Made by a program: the position numbers and the translations under genes
DNA from: Parapedobacter lycopersici
GTDB taxonomy: Bacteria > Bacteroidota > Bacteroidia > Sphingobacteriales > Sphingobacteriaceae
Length of the DNA stretch: 64,000 nt
Direction: 5' to 3'
Assembly: GCF_024643285.1 (NCBI RefSeq)
Contig: NZ_JAMSLW010000001.1
Coordinates: 62,001 to 126,000 of the forward strand
The notes under the pieces: model-generated
What the model saw: only the letters and a program-made list of their open reading frames with translations
The model's database searches: none
Told to the model about the DNA's origin: nothing
In this document: positions 38,282 to 46,833 of the stretch, piece after piece
Numbering within the stretch: position 1 is the first letter of the stretch
Layout: the number at the start of each line of letters is the position of its first letter

Positions 38282-38562
38282 ATGAATAGTTTTTAGGTAA
38301 GCTCAAGTAACGAGAGAATATGAAATGAATGGTAGCCATCGTCAGCACCCAGTGGCAATTAAATAAGGGATACTGCAGTGCTAAAGTTAATACATTCGAC
38401 GGGTCTGGCCAACGTTTTTGAAAAATTTTCGATGTTGCCTGTTATTAGCTTTCTTATGACCTGCAGCGTATGTCTGAAAAATGAACTTGTTTTAAGTTCA
38501 TATAGCAACACAAAACAAAATTAAATATTTGTACTTTAGTAGACACTCAATAACATCTGCAT
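38282..38562. other. Divergent intergenic region with an inverted repeat
   Basis: 281 bases between the amide hydrolase and the amidohydrolase genes. ATGAACTT and AAGTTCAT (38481-38488 and 38494-38501) form a perfect inverted repeat with a 5-base spacer, 61 bases before the amidohydrolase start. No gene is seen. Confidence 0.5.
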
Positions 38563-39894
38563 ATGCGATTATTTTATTTGTGCACTTTACTTTTTAGCGC
38601 AGCTTCTATTTATTCGGTCCAGGCACAGCAAAACCAGATTCTGTTAGAAAACGTTCGAATACTGGACGCAAAGACACAGTCTCTTACTCCGCCTAGTTAT
38701 GTGCTGGTAACCGGCAATACGATTGAAACAATCAGCCCATCGCCAATTACGGTAAGCGGCACAGATGTCCTAAAAATCGACGGTGCAGGGAAGACCTTAA
38801 TGCCCGGCTTAATAGATGTGCACGTACACCTGGTGTTTGGCTCGCTGACGATGCCTCAAATGATGACAAGCGATCTGTCAGAAGAGTTCGTGATTAAAAC
38901 CGCGGGCCAGTCTGCCCATGATATGCTTATGCGCGGTTTTACGAGCGTTAGGGATGTTGGAGGACCTATATTTCCGCTGAAAGCTGCGATTGATGCCGAT
39001 AAAATTCCCGGCCCCAGAGTCTGGCCTTCAGGTGCGACCATAAGCCAGACGGCTGGCCACGGCGATTTCAGGACACCGGATGAGAAGTCGCGCCGCTTTT
39101 TCGGTGAACCGTCACGCGCCGAAAAATACGGGGCGACATTCATCGCGGATGGACGTGATGAAGTATTAACGGCTGTGAGGGAAAACCTGCGTTTTGGAGC
39201 AAGCCAAATCAAGGTGATGGCAGGAGGGGGGACGTCATCGGCCTATGACCCTATTGATGTCACGCAATACACGCTGGATGAAATGAAAGCTGCCGTTGAA
39301 GCTGCGGAAGATTGGGGAACGTACGTAACTGTACACGCGTATACCTCCAAAGCGATCAGGAGAGCTATTGAGGCGGGTGTAAAGTGTATAGAACATGGAC
39401 AGTTGTTGGATGAAGAAACCTTGAAATTAATGGCTGAAAAGGATGTTTGGCTCAGCCTGCAAAATTTAGTTGATAATACACCTGATATGGACCCGCAGCG
39501 AATAGCAAAACGTAAACCAGTCATTGAAGGTCAGGAAAAATTATGGCCTCTGGCAAAAAAGTATAATGTCAAATTAGCCTGGGGTACGGATTTTCTTTTC
39601 GAACCGGAGCTCAATGAAAGACAAAACGAGTTTATCCTGCGTTTGCAGAAGTGGTTTACAAATGCCGAAATCTTAAAGATGGTAACTCAGGATAATGCGG
39701 CACTGCTGCAACTTTCCGGCTTAAGAAGTCCGTATCCCGGCAAACTCGGAATTATCGAAGAGGGTGCCCTGGCAGATGTTTTACTGGTTGATGGGGATCC
39801 CCTAAAGGAGCTGGAACTGCTTGCTAATCCCGCGAAAAATTTTGTTGTGATTATAAAGGACGGAAAGATCTATAAAAATACATTGGGAAAATAA
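38563..39894 (+). CDS. Exported amidohydrolase (imidazolonepropionase-like)
   Basis: A 443-residue metal-dependent hydrolase with a signal peptide (MRLFYLCTLLFSAASIYSVQA). Metal-site motifs: GLIDVHVHLVFG (HxH), the lysine in SQIKVMAGGG, VHAYTSKAI, CIEHGQ and the final Asp in WGTDFL. The N- and C-terminal beta-sandwich parts (ILDAKTQSLTPPS and GALADVLLVDGDPL) complete the fold. The family includes peptidases, prolidases and imidazolonepropionase-like enzymes; the substrate is uncertain. The periplasmic location suggests scavenging. Confidence 0.92.
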   Translation: MRLFYLCTLLFSAASIYSVQAQQNQILLENVRILDAKTQSLTPPSYVLVTGNTIETISPSPITVSGTDVLKIDGAGKTLMPGLIDVHVHLVFGSLTMPQMMTSDLSEEFVIKTAGQSAHDMLMRGFTSVRDVGGPIFPLKAAIDADKIPGPRVWPSGATISQTAGHGDFRTPDEKSRRFFGEPSRAEKYGATFIADGRDEVLTAVRENLRFGASQIKVMAGGGTSSAYDPIDVTQYTLDEMKAAVEAAEDWGTYVTVHAYTSKAIRRAIEAGVKCIEHGQLLDEETLKLMAEKDVWLSLQNLVDNTPDMDPQRIAKRKPVIEGQEKLWPLAKKYNVKLAWGTDFLFEPELNERQNEFILRLQKWFTNAEILKMVTQDNAALLQLSGLRSPYPGKLGIIEEGALADVLLVDGDPLKELELLANPAKNFVVIIKDGKIYKNTLGK

Positions 39895-39907
39895 AAATAA
39901 GGCTGGA

Positions 39908-40210
39908 TTATTGCCTGTCCTGATGATCCTTTCTCCTGGTATCAAAATCAGGACTTGCAAGGACCACTGATGTTTCAATCTGCCGTAGGGGGATATTCCA
40001 ATATTTCCATAACAAGCGTTCCTTTTCTATATGTGAAACTTGGCCGAATCCGTTTTTGAGATATAAACTGATCGCCCAAATTGCGTCAGCCCAGGCTCCG
40101 ATTAAAATTGGTTTTTCGGTAAGTGTTAACAGGTGGTTTAACAGCTTACTTCCAGCGCCTTTGCTGCGGGCTGCGGTCCTCACACATGCGTGTCGAATTA
40201 AAGTCACGTC
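39908..40210 (-). pseudogene. 5'-truncated GNAT acetyltransferase remnant
   Basis: The frame encodes the C-terminal half of a GNAT protein: TLIRHACVRTAARSKGAGSKLL (the acetyl-CoA-binding R-x-x-G-x-G/A motif), an ILIGAWADAIWAISLYLKNGF strand-helix, and LLWKYWNIPLRQIETSVVLA as in full-length relatives. The N-terminal ~60 residues are missing: an in-frame TAG lies 3 codons before the only possible start (GTG at 40207), and the neighbouring alpha/beta hydrolase ends 34 bases upstream. It is probably non-functional. It may be the relic of a deletion. Confidence 0.75.
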
Positions 40211-40243
40211 CTACTTACCTTTGCAGTTCTTGAATAATTGAAC

Positions 40244-41113
40244 TTAGGAACCCACACCCAGTTGTGTCCAATCGAACAACTGCGGTTCTTTGTTGAAAAA
40301 TTCGATGAGAATGAGGTTAAATAGCTCCGGTCGCTCATACAATATAAAATGAGAGGCGGCGGGAACGAAACAAAGCTGACTGTTTGCGATGGATTGGTGT
40401 AACGCCAAAGCGTGTCCGGGTATAACGATGTCATTGTCGCCTTGTACGATGAGTACACTTGACTGTACTTCCCGAAGCTTTGCATCCGGGATAATAAGCG
40501 GGGTTGCGCACATCGCACTGAAATCTCTGACAAACTTTTTCCATTGATCTTTTTGGGGAGTTCGTTGCAGATGAGGTTCCAGCCACCATTTGAAGTCTTT
40601 TTCAAACGCCTCAGGGTTCAGTTGGTCAAGACCAGCAATGGCTTCGGGATAATAGCCGGAAGTATGTGAAGCGGCCGCAAAAGCAGCTGTCTTTTTTACC
40701 TTATCCGGCCGGTCTGCTGCCAATAATAAGGCTGCATTTCCCCCGTCGCTATGACCGAAAACATAGACACTGTCCAATTTCATCTGGTCGATTATTTTGG
40801 AAAAGTAGTCGGCCAGTAACTGATAGCTCAGGGAATCCGCCTGTTCAGATCGTCCTTGTCCCGGACAATCAACAGCGATTACCCGGTATTGCTTGGATAG
40901 TTCCGCGATCACAGGGCCAAGGTCGGCAATGGTAGAGAGACCACCGTGTATGGCCAGGAGTGGGGTGCCTTGTCCATATTCCTCATAATACAATTGCGTA
41001 CCGTCAATGTCGATGTATTTTCCGTTGTTGGAACCATAAGGAACAGTGTCCTGCGGGAAACAGCACGAATACCACAGTACAGCTAAAATACTTATTATTA
41101 TTGTTTTCATCAT
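40244..41113 (-). CDS. Alpha/beta-fold hydrolase, secreted or lipid-anchored
   Basis: A 289-residue hydrolase with an N-terminal hydrophobic signal (IIISILAVLWYSCC; the cysteines at the end resemble a lipoprotein site but not exactly). The fold is clear: LLAIHGGLSTIADLGPV (oxyanion HGG), AVDCPGQGRS, nucleophile GHSDGG, the acid in GDNDIV and His in ASHF. It probably hydrolyses a small ester or amide. The ATG at 41110 is an equally good start. No operon partner. Confidence 0.9.
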   Translation of the reverse strand: MMKTIIISILAVLWYSCCFPQDTVPYGSNNGKYIDIDGTQLYYEEYGQGTPLLAIHGGLSTIADLGPVIAELSKQYRVIAVDCPGQGRSEQADSLSYQLLADYFSKIIDQMKLDSVYVFGHSDGGNAALLLAADRPDKVKKTAAFAAASHTSGYYPEAIAGLDQLNPEAFEKDFKWWLEPHLQRTPQKDQWKKFVRDFSAMCATPLIIPDAKLREVQSSVLIVQGDNDIVIPGHALALHQSIANSQLCFVPAASHFILYERPELFNLILIEFFNKEPQLFDWTQLGVGS

Positions 41114-41210
41114 TGTTTGATTTTAATGGCTACACAGCAAGCACCATTATCCGTAGTTTCCGATGTTAGGCTAACAGCGAGAAATTTGTCGTATACCCAG
41201 TTTTAATTTA

Positions 41211-41615
41211 CTAACCCGGCATCTGGCTTACGTCCACATAGGCCACTTCCCACTGGTGGCCATCCAAATCGGCAAAACTGTGTTGGTACATCCAACCCTG
41301 GTCAGCCGGATCAGTGTAGATGCTTGCCCCTAATTCTTTTGCCTTGGCAATTGTTTGTTCTACTTCTTCACGGGAAGCTGCATCCAAGGCAATCAATACT
41401 TCGGTACTTTGGGTCGCATCGCATATTGCTTTCTTAGTGAATGTCTGAAAGTATGCTTCCGTAAGCAGCATAGCAAATATGGAATCACTGATAATCATAC
41501 AGGCCGCATTTTCGTCGCTGAATTGCGGGTTGAAGCTGAATCCAAGACCTGCGAAGAACGTTTTGGACTTGTTGAGGTCCTTAACCGGTAAATTGATGAA
41601 AATTTTTGTTGCCAT
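41211..41615 (-). CDS. VOC (glyoxalase/bleomycin-resistance fold) protein
   Basis: A 134-residue protein beginning MATKIFINLPVKDLNKSKTFFAGLGFSF, with a metal-ligand-like Glu in STEVLIALDA and the closing HSFADLDGHQWEVAYVD, a common end in PhnB/YP-type VOC proteins. The chemistry is not predictable; many are dimeric metal-binding proteins. It lies downstream of the araC operon but 97 bases away, so it is probably separate. Confidence 0.9.
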   Translation of the reverse strand: MATKIFINLPVKDLNKSKTFFAGLGFSFNPQFSDENAACMIISDSIFAMLLTEAYFQTFTKKAICDATQSTEVLIALDAASREEVEQTIAKAKELGASIYTDPADQGWMYQHSFADLDGHQWEVAYVDVSQMPG

Positions 41616-41711
41616 AATCTTTTATTTTAATGATTAACACTAATGCAAAGGAAGAAGCTATACGGCACAAAATTTGGTCGATAAGTTGGGTTAGGTAGTA
41701 AATTTCACCGT

Positions 41712-42608
41712 TTATGCATTTTTAGAGAATGCTGAAGGGGTCACCCCTGATTCTTTTTTAAAGAATTTTCCAAAATTCGCCGGGTCTGAAAAACCCAACC
41801 GATAGGCAATTTCCGTTATGTTAAAGTCGGTGTATAAGAGCAGGGATTTAGCCTCTCTTACCAGCCTTTCGGAAATGTACGATAATGCGTTTTTGCCAGA
41901 GACAGCCTTGATCGTGTGCGAGAGGTGATTGGGTGTCACCGAAAGAAGATCGGCATATTCCTTTACCGTCCGCTTCTCAATATAATGGCTGTTTACCAAA
42001 TGTAGGTATTTGTTCAGGAGCCCCTGATCAGGGGAAGCGAACCGTGCGGCATCGTATTGTTCATTTACAAATTCTTTGACACGGTAAAGCAGCGCAAGCA
42101 GTTTTAGCCTGGCTTCAATATGTGCGCCCTCGCTGCTCCTCTCGTAAGCTATGAAAACCTCTTCAAAATTGGGAGTTAATTGGTGATAAGCGGCCTGATT
42201 TAGTGTAAATAGGTTTGTGTAAAGACGATTAAAGAACGGAAATTCCTGATGGAAGTTCGGTTTAAAAAATGAAAAACATTCCGGCTTAAAATAAAAGATA
42301 TACCCTTCCAGGGCATCGGCTTTGGAAAAACTATAGACTAAATCCGGTGAGTGACAGACAAGATAAGCCTCTGGGTTATTCACGGTTTTATCGTCATATT
42401 TTACTTCGATTTTTCCGGAATTTAGAAACAGGGCAAAAAAATAGAAGGCCCTTCGAAATGGGGGACGGTAAATTTCTGTTTTTGAATCTGATTTTTGTAA
42501 TTTCCTACTATAAAACAGCGGGTTGCTTGTCCTCCCGGGCAAAGGTATTGTATCTAAAAAATCATTGATTTCGGTATAGTATGGGATGGAAAAAGTTGGT
42601 TTTGTCAT
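41712..42608 (-). CDS. AraC family transcriptional regulator
   Basis: A 298-residue regulator. The N-terminal cupin-like sensor (about 40-170) is followed by two C-terminal helix-turn-helix motifs (about 195-295): KEYADLLSVTPNHLSHTIKAVSGK and TEIAYRLGFSDPANFGKFFKKESGVTPSAF. It sits at the end of an operon with DUF1772 and NmrA-like genes (gaps of 6 and 5 bases), so it probably controls that operon or a linked response to an organic or oxidant stress. Confidence 0.93.
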   Translation of the reverse strand: MTKPTFSIPYYTEINDFLDTIPLPGRTSNPLFYSRKLQKSDSKTEIYRPPFRRAFYFFALFLNSGKIEVKYDDKTVNNPEAYLVCHSPDLVYSFSKADALEGYIFYFKPECFSFFKPNFHQEFPFFNRLYTNLFTLNQAAYHQLTPNFEEVFIAYERSSEGAHIEARLKLLALLYRVKEFVNEQYDAARFASPDQGLLNKYLHLVNSHYIEKRTVKEYADLLSVTPNHLSHTIKAVSGKNALSYISERLVREAKSLLLYTDFNITEIAYRLGFSDPANFGKFFKKESGVTPSAFSKNA

Positions 42609-42614
42609 TATTTT

Positions 42615-43106
42615 TTATGTTTTTGACTTTATGGACAGCACTGCCAGTAAAAAACTGAGGACGGCTGCCACTGTACGGATCAAATTCAGTTTGTTCCAAG
42701 GGGCTTCAAATCTTTCCCTCAGCGATAAAATATCTTCCGGAGTAGCCGTATTGAGGTTAAAACGTGCTATCATATTGTTTAAAGGTACATTTCCAAACAT
42801 CGTTACGCCAAATACCCCAATCGCATACAACATTGTGGCCGACAACATTAGCCAAAACGAAAACTGAATATCCGACCGGTAGGAAAGCCACGTTGCCAGC
42901 GGCAGGAAAATTAGGCTGCCCATAAAACTGGCAAAGAACCAACCGTTCAATATCGCGGTATTGATCGACTGAAACGCCATGATATACTCGCTGTCCGGAA
43001 GCTTTGCCAATGCCCCTGTAACAGAACAGGCATAGCTGTAAAAGAGTCCCGCCACCAACCCGGTTAGCAGTACTGCTACGATTTGAACAAGCTGATAAAA
43101 TGCCAT
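42615..43106 (-). CDS. DUF1772 (anthrone oxygenase-like) membrane protein
   Basis: A 163-residue integral membrane protein with four hydrophobic helices: LVQIVAVLLTGLVAGLFYSYACSVTG, FFASFMGSLIFLPLATWL, FWLMLSATMLYAIGVFGVTMFGNVPLNN and a C-terminal helix. The VTMFGNVPLN and RFEAPWNKLNLIRT blocks are typical of DUF1772. The ATG at 43106 follows the family start; a longer frame reaches 43130. It is encoded between the nmrA-like and araC genes. Confidence 0.88.
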   Translation of the reverse strand: MAFYQLVQIVAVLLTGLVAGLFYSYACSVTGALAKLPDSEYIMAFQSINTAILNGWFFASFMGSLIFLPLATWLSYRSDIQFSFWLMLSATMLYAIGVFGVTMFGNVPLNNMIARFNLNTATPEDILSLRERFEAPWNKLNLIRTVAAVLSFLLAVLSIKSKT

Positions 43107-43111
43107 ATTGT

Positions 43112-43939
43112 TTAATTTTGTATGTTCCAAACACCGGTTTGATCGGTTTTGACCACATATTCGCGAAATGTAGTCGGTTTGCGCCCGATTACGTCTTCAA
43201 TATCCTGGGTGAGCGATTCGTTCCGTCCGTCCAGCTCTTCAGTAAACAAGTGTTTCATGAGCCAAATAATGTTTTCGGGAACTTGGTAATCCCGAAGGAT
43301 TTTGGTGTAACCATCCATGCTTACCTCTTCATACACGACCGGCCTGTTTATGGTTTCGGATATCATGCGGGTCGTATCGTTAAAAGACAGTAATTCCGGC
43401 CCCGTAAGCTCATAGATTTTCCCGTTATGCTTATCGTCGATCAATGCCTCGACTACCACGTCAGCAAGGTCGTCAAGATCGACGAAAGGTTCCAACGCCT
43501 TGTGTTCCGGGACTACGAAGTAGCCAGCCAAAATATTATCGAGAAAAAAGAATTCACTGAAATTCTGCATGAACCAACTGGACCTCACAACTGTCCAAGG
43601 CAGTCCTGAATCGATCACGATCCCTTCGGCTTCCTCGGCCTCATCCGCACCCCTCCCGGAAAGGAATACCAGTTGCTGAGTCCCGGACTTTTTTGCCGTG
43701 TCCACAAAGCGTTGGATTTTTTCCATAGCTCCCGGGGTCACAAAATCGGGGTAATAAGTGATGTAAACCTTTTGGACACCGTCTAAAACCGTATTCCAAT
43801 TTTCGGGGTGATCCCAATCGAAAGGAGGATTTCCATTTCTGGAGCCTGCCCGGACAACCATTTCCTTTTTTTGGAGTTTTTCCGCCACCCGTTTTCCTGT
43901 TTTCCCTGTTGCGCCCAATACCAAAATTTCGTTTGCCAT
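43112..43939 (-). CDS. NmrA-like NAD(P)-binding protein
   Basis: A 275-residue atypical SDR of the NmrA/HSCARG type. The Rossmann motif GATGKTGKRVAEKL is at residues 8-21; VVRAGSRNG and FVDLDDLADVVVEAL are family blocks, and the catalytic YxxxK is absent. Such proteins are NADPH sensors or quinone reductases. It is the first gene of the three-gene operon ending with araC. Confidence 0.9.
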   Translation of the reverse strand: MANEILVLGATGKTGKRVAEKLQKKEMVVRAGSRNGNPPFDWDHPENWNTVLDGVQKVYITYYPDFVTPGAMEKIQRFVDTAKKSGTQQLVFLSGRGADEAEEAEGIVIDSGLPWTVVRSSWFMQNFSEFFFLDNILAGYFVVPEHKALEPFVDLDDLADVVVEALIDDKHNGKIYELTGPELLSFNDTTRMISETINRPVVYEEVSMDGYTKILRDYQVPENIIWLMKHLFTEELDGRNESLTQDIEDVIGRKPTTFREYVVKTDQTGVWNIQN

Positions 43940-44389
43940 AATTTTTTGTATTTTTTGATTTAAAAACTAGGGCAAAAATACCGGGTCGGGATAACCGGAA
44001 ATTGAACAAATCGGACAACAAAGCGACTGTTGCGAATTTTTTAGTTGCAAGGGCTTTTTACCAGCGAATTTCTTGATGCTTCGTATGGTAAGTACAGCAC
44101 CCAGGTACCCATTGGGAAAAAAGTAAGGTTGGCATCCTGGGACGCTAAACTAATCTAAAACGATACTGAAGTGCATATTTTATTGAAACCGGTCTCTTCA
44201 TGTCGAAACAAACAGACCATCTGATTGGCTGCTGGACGTAACATCAGTTCTGTTGAGCAAGTTGTAGCAGATGGTGATAAAAACTTCATATGTCATTATT
44301 AAACTTCGCTTAAATATTGTAGCGTAACGAGGCGTTTTTATAGTTCGTCCTTTCCATTTTATATGTAAGTGTTTAAGTTGTTAACTGGA
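43940..44389. other. 450-base gap without a supported gene
   Basis: TATTTTTG on the minus strand (plus 43973-43980) is a good -7 box for the nmrA-like gene. The rest is AT-rich and has no coding frame with family features, and no repeat that I can identify; it marks the passage into the AT-rich part of the window. Confidence 0.5.
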
Positions 44390-45031
44390 TTATAAATTTC
44401 GCTTGGCGCTTTCAATGGTAATGAACGCCGGCAAATATTCTGGAGTACATCCTTTTGATACCATCTTACCTTTGTAAAGGCCTGTTTTTTCCCCAAGTGC
44501 AATACAACGATTCCGATACTTTTGGTCATAAACTCCAATCCAGCCTGCTGTCAAATTCATAGCCCATTGAACTTCTGGTTCTTCTTTTTCAATGCGTATT
44601 TCAATTTTAGAAAGTAACTCTTCGCTGTTTGGTGGTGGTGTTTGCCCAACCCAACGTAAACGAGCTTGATAATACCAAAAAACTCGTCTTTGCAGTGAGG
44701 ATCGGCTGTTTTCCCAAGTTTCCATTAATGAAATAGTCTTTTTGTCTTTGGAAAGCTGATTTGCCATTAACCAATCAATTAATTGAAGTCTTTCGCTTTC
44801 TTTGTGTTGCTTAATGTCGTTATCTAAGTTGTCAATAAGTTTTTGCGAAAGTTGTTTTTTGTCCATAAGCAAAATTGCCAATTGTCGGGATAAAAATTGC
44901 CCTGTTGACCAAAGTTCCAAAGCCAATTCGTGGTCTTTTTTAATCACACTCGCAATCTTTCGTAAATCTCCTAACTTAGTTTCTGTATTGATTTGAGCCA
45001 AGATGTTTTCAGCTTGTGAAGAGCGTTCCAT
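44390..45031 (-). CDS. DNA alkylation repair protein (AlkD-like HEAT repeats)
   Basis: A 213-residue, all-helical protein: repeating helices with LGDLRKIASVIKKDHELALELWSTG at the front, the TIGR-like block FWYYQARLRW, and the ending WAMNLTAGWIGVYDQKYRNRCIALGEKTGLYKGKMVSKGCTPEYLPAFI, which is characteristic of the AlkC/AlkD-type DNA glycosylase relatives. It may excise or bind alkylated bases. The codons are AT-rich, unlike the genes before 30 kb, which hints at transfer. Confidence 0.85.
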   Translation of the reverse strand: MERSSQAENILAQINTETKLGDLRKIASVIKKDHELALELWSTGQFLSRQLAILLMDKKQLSQKLIDNLDNDIKQHKESERLQLIDWLMANQLSKDKKTISLMETWENSRSSLQRRVFWYYQARLRWVGQTPPPNSEELLSKIEIRIEKEEPEVQWAMNLTAGWIGVYDQKYRNRCIALGEKTGLYKGKMVSKGCTPEYLPAFITIESAKRNL

Positions 45032-45300
45032 ATCAATCTTTTGTTTTTCTAGACAAATAAAATAATGCTAACCTTAAATAATCGTCCGCCTACTTTGTTA
45101 TTGTCGGTTCAGGAGAAATATTTCTTTGTATTTACTTCTATTGCATTTTTCAGCTTAACCACGTTCGTTTCCTCTTGCTTTTTAAGAGAGCTGCTCATGA
45201 ATACCAACAGTGATTTAGCAAATATTAATAGTGCCATACTATTAAACAGTGGATTATTGAAAATATTATCAACCAAACGACATATTAAAAAGTAACAAGT

Positions 45301-45475
45301 ATGAATTATATCGATAAGAAAATTTCAGATCAGTAGGCAATTGCGATATTAGCAAAAAACGAAATTCAGGTGGATGATGATGAGGCTGTTATTATATTAG
45401 CGTTCTGTATCTTGTATCAAAGAATCCCTCAAAAGTAAGGAAAGACATCGGGAGCTTAAGGAGAAATTGAACTTC
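45301..45475 (+). pseudogene. Remnant of a small mobile-element-associated gene
   Basis: From ATG at 45301 the frame reads MNYIDKKISDQ, then TAG (45334-45336), then AIAILAKNEIQVDDDEAVIILAF; a shift of one base continues as LYLVSKNPSKVRKDI. Joined together, this resembles the short family with 'ILAKNGxxVxxxEAxxILDFLYxxAK' found near conjugative or integrated elements in Bacteroidota. The identification is from memory. One stop and one frameshift show that it is dead. Confidence 0.45.
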
Positions 45476-45606
45476 AGAAAAAACTCTTAAATAGTCCATG
45501 AAGGATGTCTTTTAAAAAATCATTCAACACACTAAAAAAGTTTTTTAAAAATCGAACTATAATTGACCAGACTCTACCAGTGTGGCTCGCAGATTTCTAT
45601 TGGCAT

Positions 45607-45639
45607 AAAAAAAGGAGACAACTACTGTGTAGTGTCTCC
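45607..45639 (-). terminator. Terminator next to the tRNA-Lys 3'-end copy
   Basis: On the minus strand, GGAGAC-ACTAC pairs with GTAGT-(bulge A)-GTCTCC around a 3-base loop, followed by seven U (plus-strand A run 45607-45613). It sits 4 bases after the tRNA-like sequence, just where a tRNA terminator would be. Confidence 0.8.
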
Positions 45640-45643
45640 TTAA

Positions 45644-45656
45644 GTGATCCCGCTGG
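45644..45656 (-). repeat. Copy of the 3' end of tRNA-Lys; candidate attachment site
   Basis: GTGATCCCGCTGG (plus strand) is identical to 54666-54678, which covers the discriminator base, acceptor stem and part of the T arm of the intact tRNA-Lys, in the same orientation. After this, the next bases differ, though CTCGAACC follows at a slightly shifted distance. A displaced original 3' end is the classic mark of integration at a tRNA gene. Confidence 0.65.
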
Positions 45657-45930
45657 TACAAAACTCGAACCTTTTATTAGAAGATTTGAGGCGATTGAAC
45701 CAATTGAAAGATAGCTATTATATATATGATTTGGATAAAAATAAAGTTAGTTGCTCTAAACCGAAAAACACTTTAAATAGAGAAAAAAGGAAATTGTAAA
45801 AATTATCGCTGAAGAAATCACAAAGCAATTTAACCTTACCGATTAACTCAAGAATGATCCTAATTTATAGTATTTGGTGCAACAGGAATAGGTATTCATA
45901 AAGCTGACTGAAAGCTTTATCGTCGCCTTT

Positions 45931-46833
45931 CTACATAAAAAGTGATTTCTCAAACGTATCAAATTCAAATTGAAAGCCGGTTTGTTTTATTTTTTCATTA
46001 CTTGCCTTTGAAGCCTCCAACAACATCGCAGACATTTCCCCCAAAAATAATTTTATTATAAACGCTGGTACATTGGGCAGAAAACTCATTTTTCCAAATG
46101 ATTGGAGCAGGGTTTTAGAAAAAACATTCATAGAAATATGCTCGGAAGAAACAGCATTAAAAACTCCACTTATTTTATTGGTTTTCAGAATAAACTCGTA
46201 CAACCTTACTAAATCCCGAAGGTCGATCCAAGGCAAATATTGCTTGCCGTTTCCTAAAGATATATTGATGCCCAACTTCGCCAAAGGTGCTAATCTTTGG
46301 TATATGCCACCCTCTTTCCCGAGGACAACGCCCAGTCTTAAAATCACCGTAGTAATACCCAAACTTTCGAATTGCAATGCTGATTTTTCCCACTTTTCAC
46401 AAACATTCGCTAGAAAATCGTTCCCGTTATTGGATTCTTCTGTAAGTATCTCATCGGAAGTAAACGCCCCATAGTACCCTGTGGCAGAAGAGGAAATGAA
46501 AGTATGTATGTTAGAACCCGTTGTTTTAACATACTTAAAAAGTAAATCTATTGCCTTGATCCGGCTTTCAATTATTTCAACTTTCCTTTTTTCCGTCCAA
46601 CGTTTTTCGGTAATGTTTTCTCCGGTTAGATTGATGATTTTCGTCACCCCCTCAAAGGCTTTTTCGTCAATAAAGCCATTTTCAATATCCCATTTAAAAT
46701 ACTGGATGTTTTCCGTGGTATCGATACTGTTCCTTCGGGTTAAGACATTTACGATATAGCCACAATTTATCAGGTGTTTAATTAATGCTTTTCCAACAAA
46801 ACCTGTGCCCCCGGCGATTAATATCTTTTTCAT
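45931..46833 (-). CDS. TIGR01777 family epimerase (SDR39U1/YfcH-like)
   Basis: A 300-residue extended SDR. It begins MKKILIAGGTGFVGKALIKHL (Rossmann motif), with INLTGENITEKRW, FISSSATGYYG, WEKSALQFESLGITTVILRLGVVLGKEGG and a GNGKQYLPWI block, all hallmarks of TIGR01777. The natural substrate is unknown. It is the last gene of the carotenoid operon and overlaps idi by 4 bases; in other Bacteroidota the same family is often beside photolyase and crt genes. Confidence 0.9.
   Translation of the reverse strand: MKKILIAGGTGFVGKALIKHLINCGYIVNVLTRRNSIDTTENIQYFKWDIENGFIDEKAFEGVTKIINLTGENITEKRWTEKRKVEIIESRIKAIDLLFKYVKTTGSNIHTFISSSATGYYGAFTSDEILTEESNNGNDFLANVCEKWEKSALQFESLGITTVILRLGVVLGKEGGIYQRLAPLAKLGINISLGNGKQYLPWIDLRDLVRLYEFILKTNKISGVFNAVSSEHISMNVFSKTLLQSFGKMSFLPNVPAFIIKLFLGEMSAMLLEASKASNEKIKQTGFQFEFDTFEKSLFM

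Larger units (their letters stand above)
45032..45930. other. 900-base AT-rich region of degraded sequence
   Basis: No intact gene. Open frames at 45065-45295 and 45505-45714 have no family features. The region contains a broken small gene (45301-45475), a tRNA-Lys 3'-end copy and a terminator, listed separately. It resembles the worn junction of an inserted element. Confidence 0.55.

Noticed and set aside
45065-45714. Small frames 45065-45295 and 45505-45714 as genes
   Set aside because: They have no family features; the second runs through the tRNA-derived repeat and its terminator.
45898-45920. Hairpin ATAAAGCT/AGCTTTAT as terminator of the carotenoid operon
   Set aside because: Short AT-rich stem without a U tract in the right direction; the operon end remains without a clear terminator.
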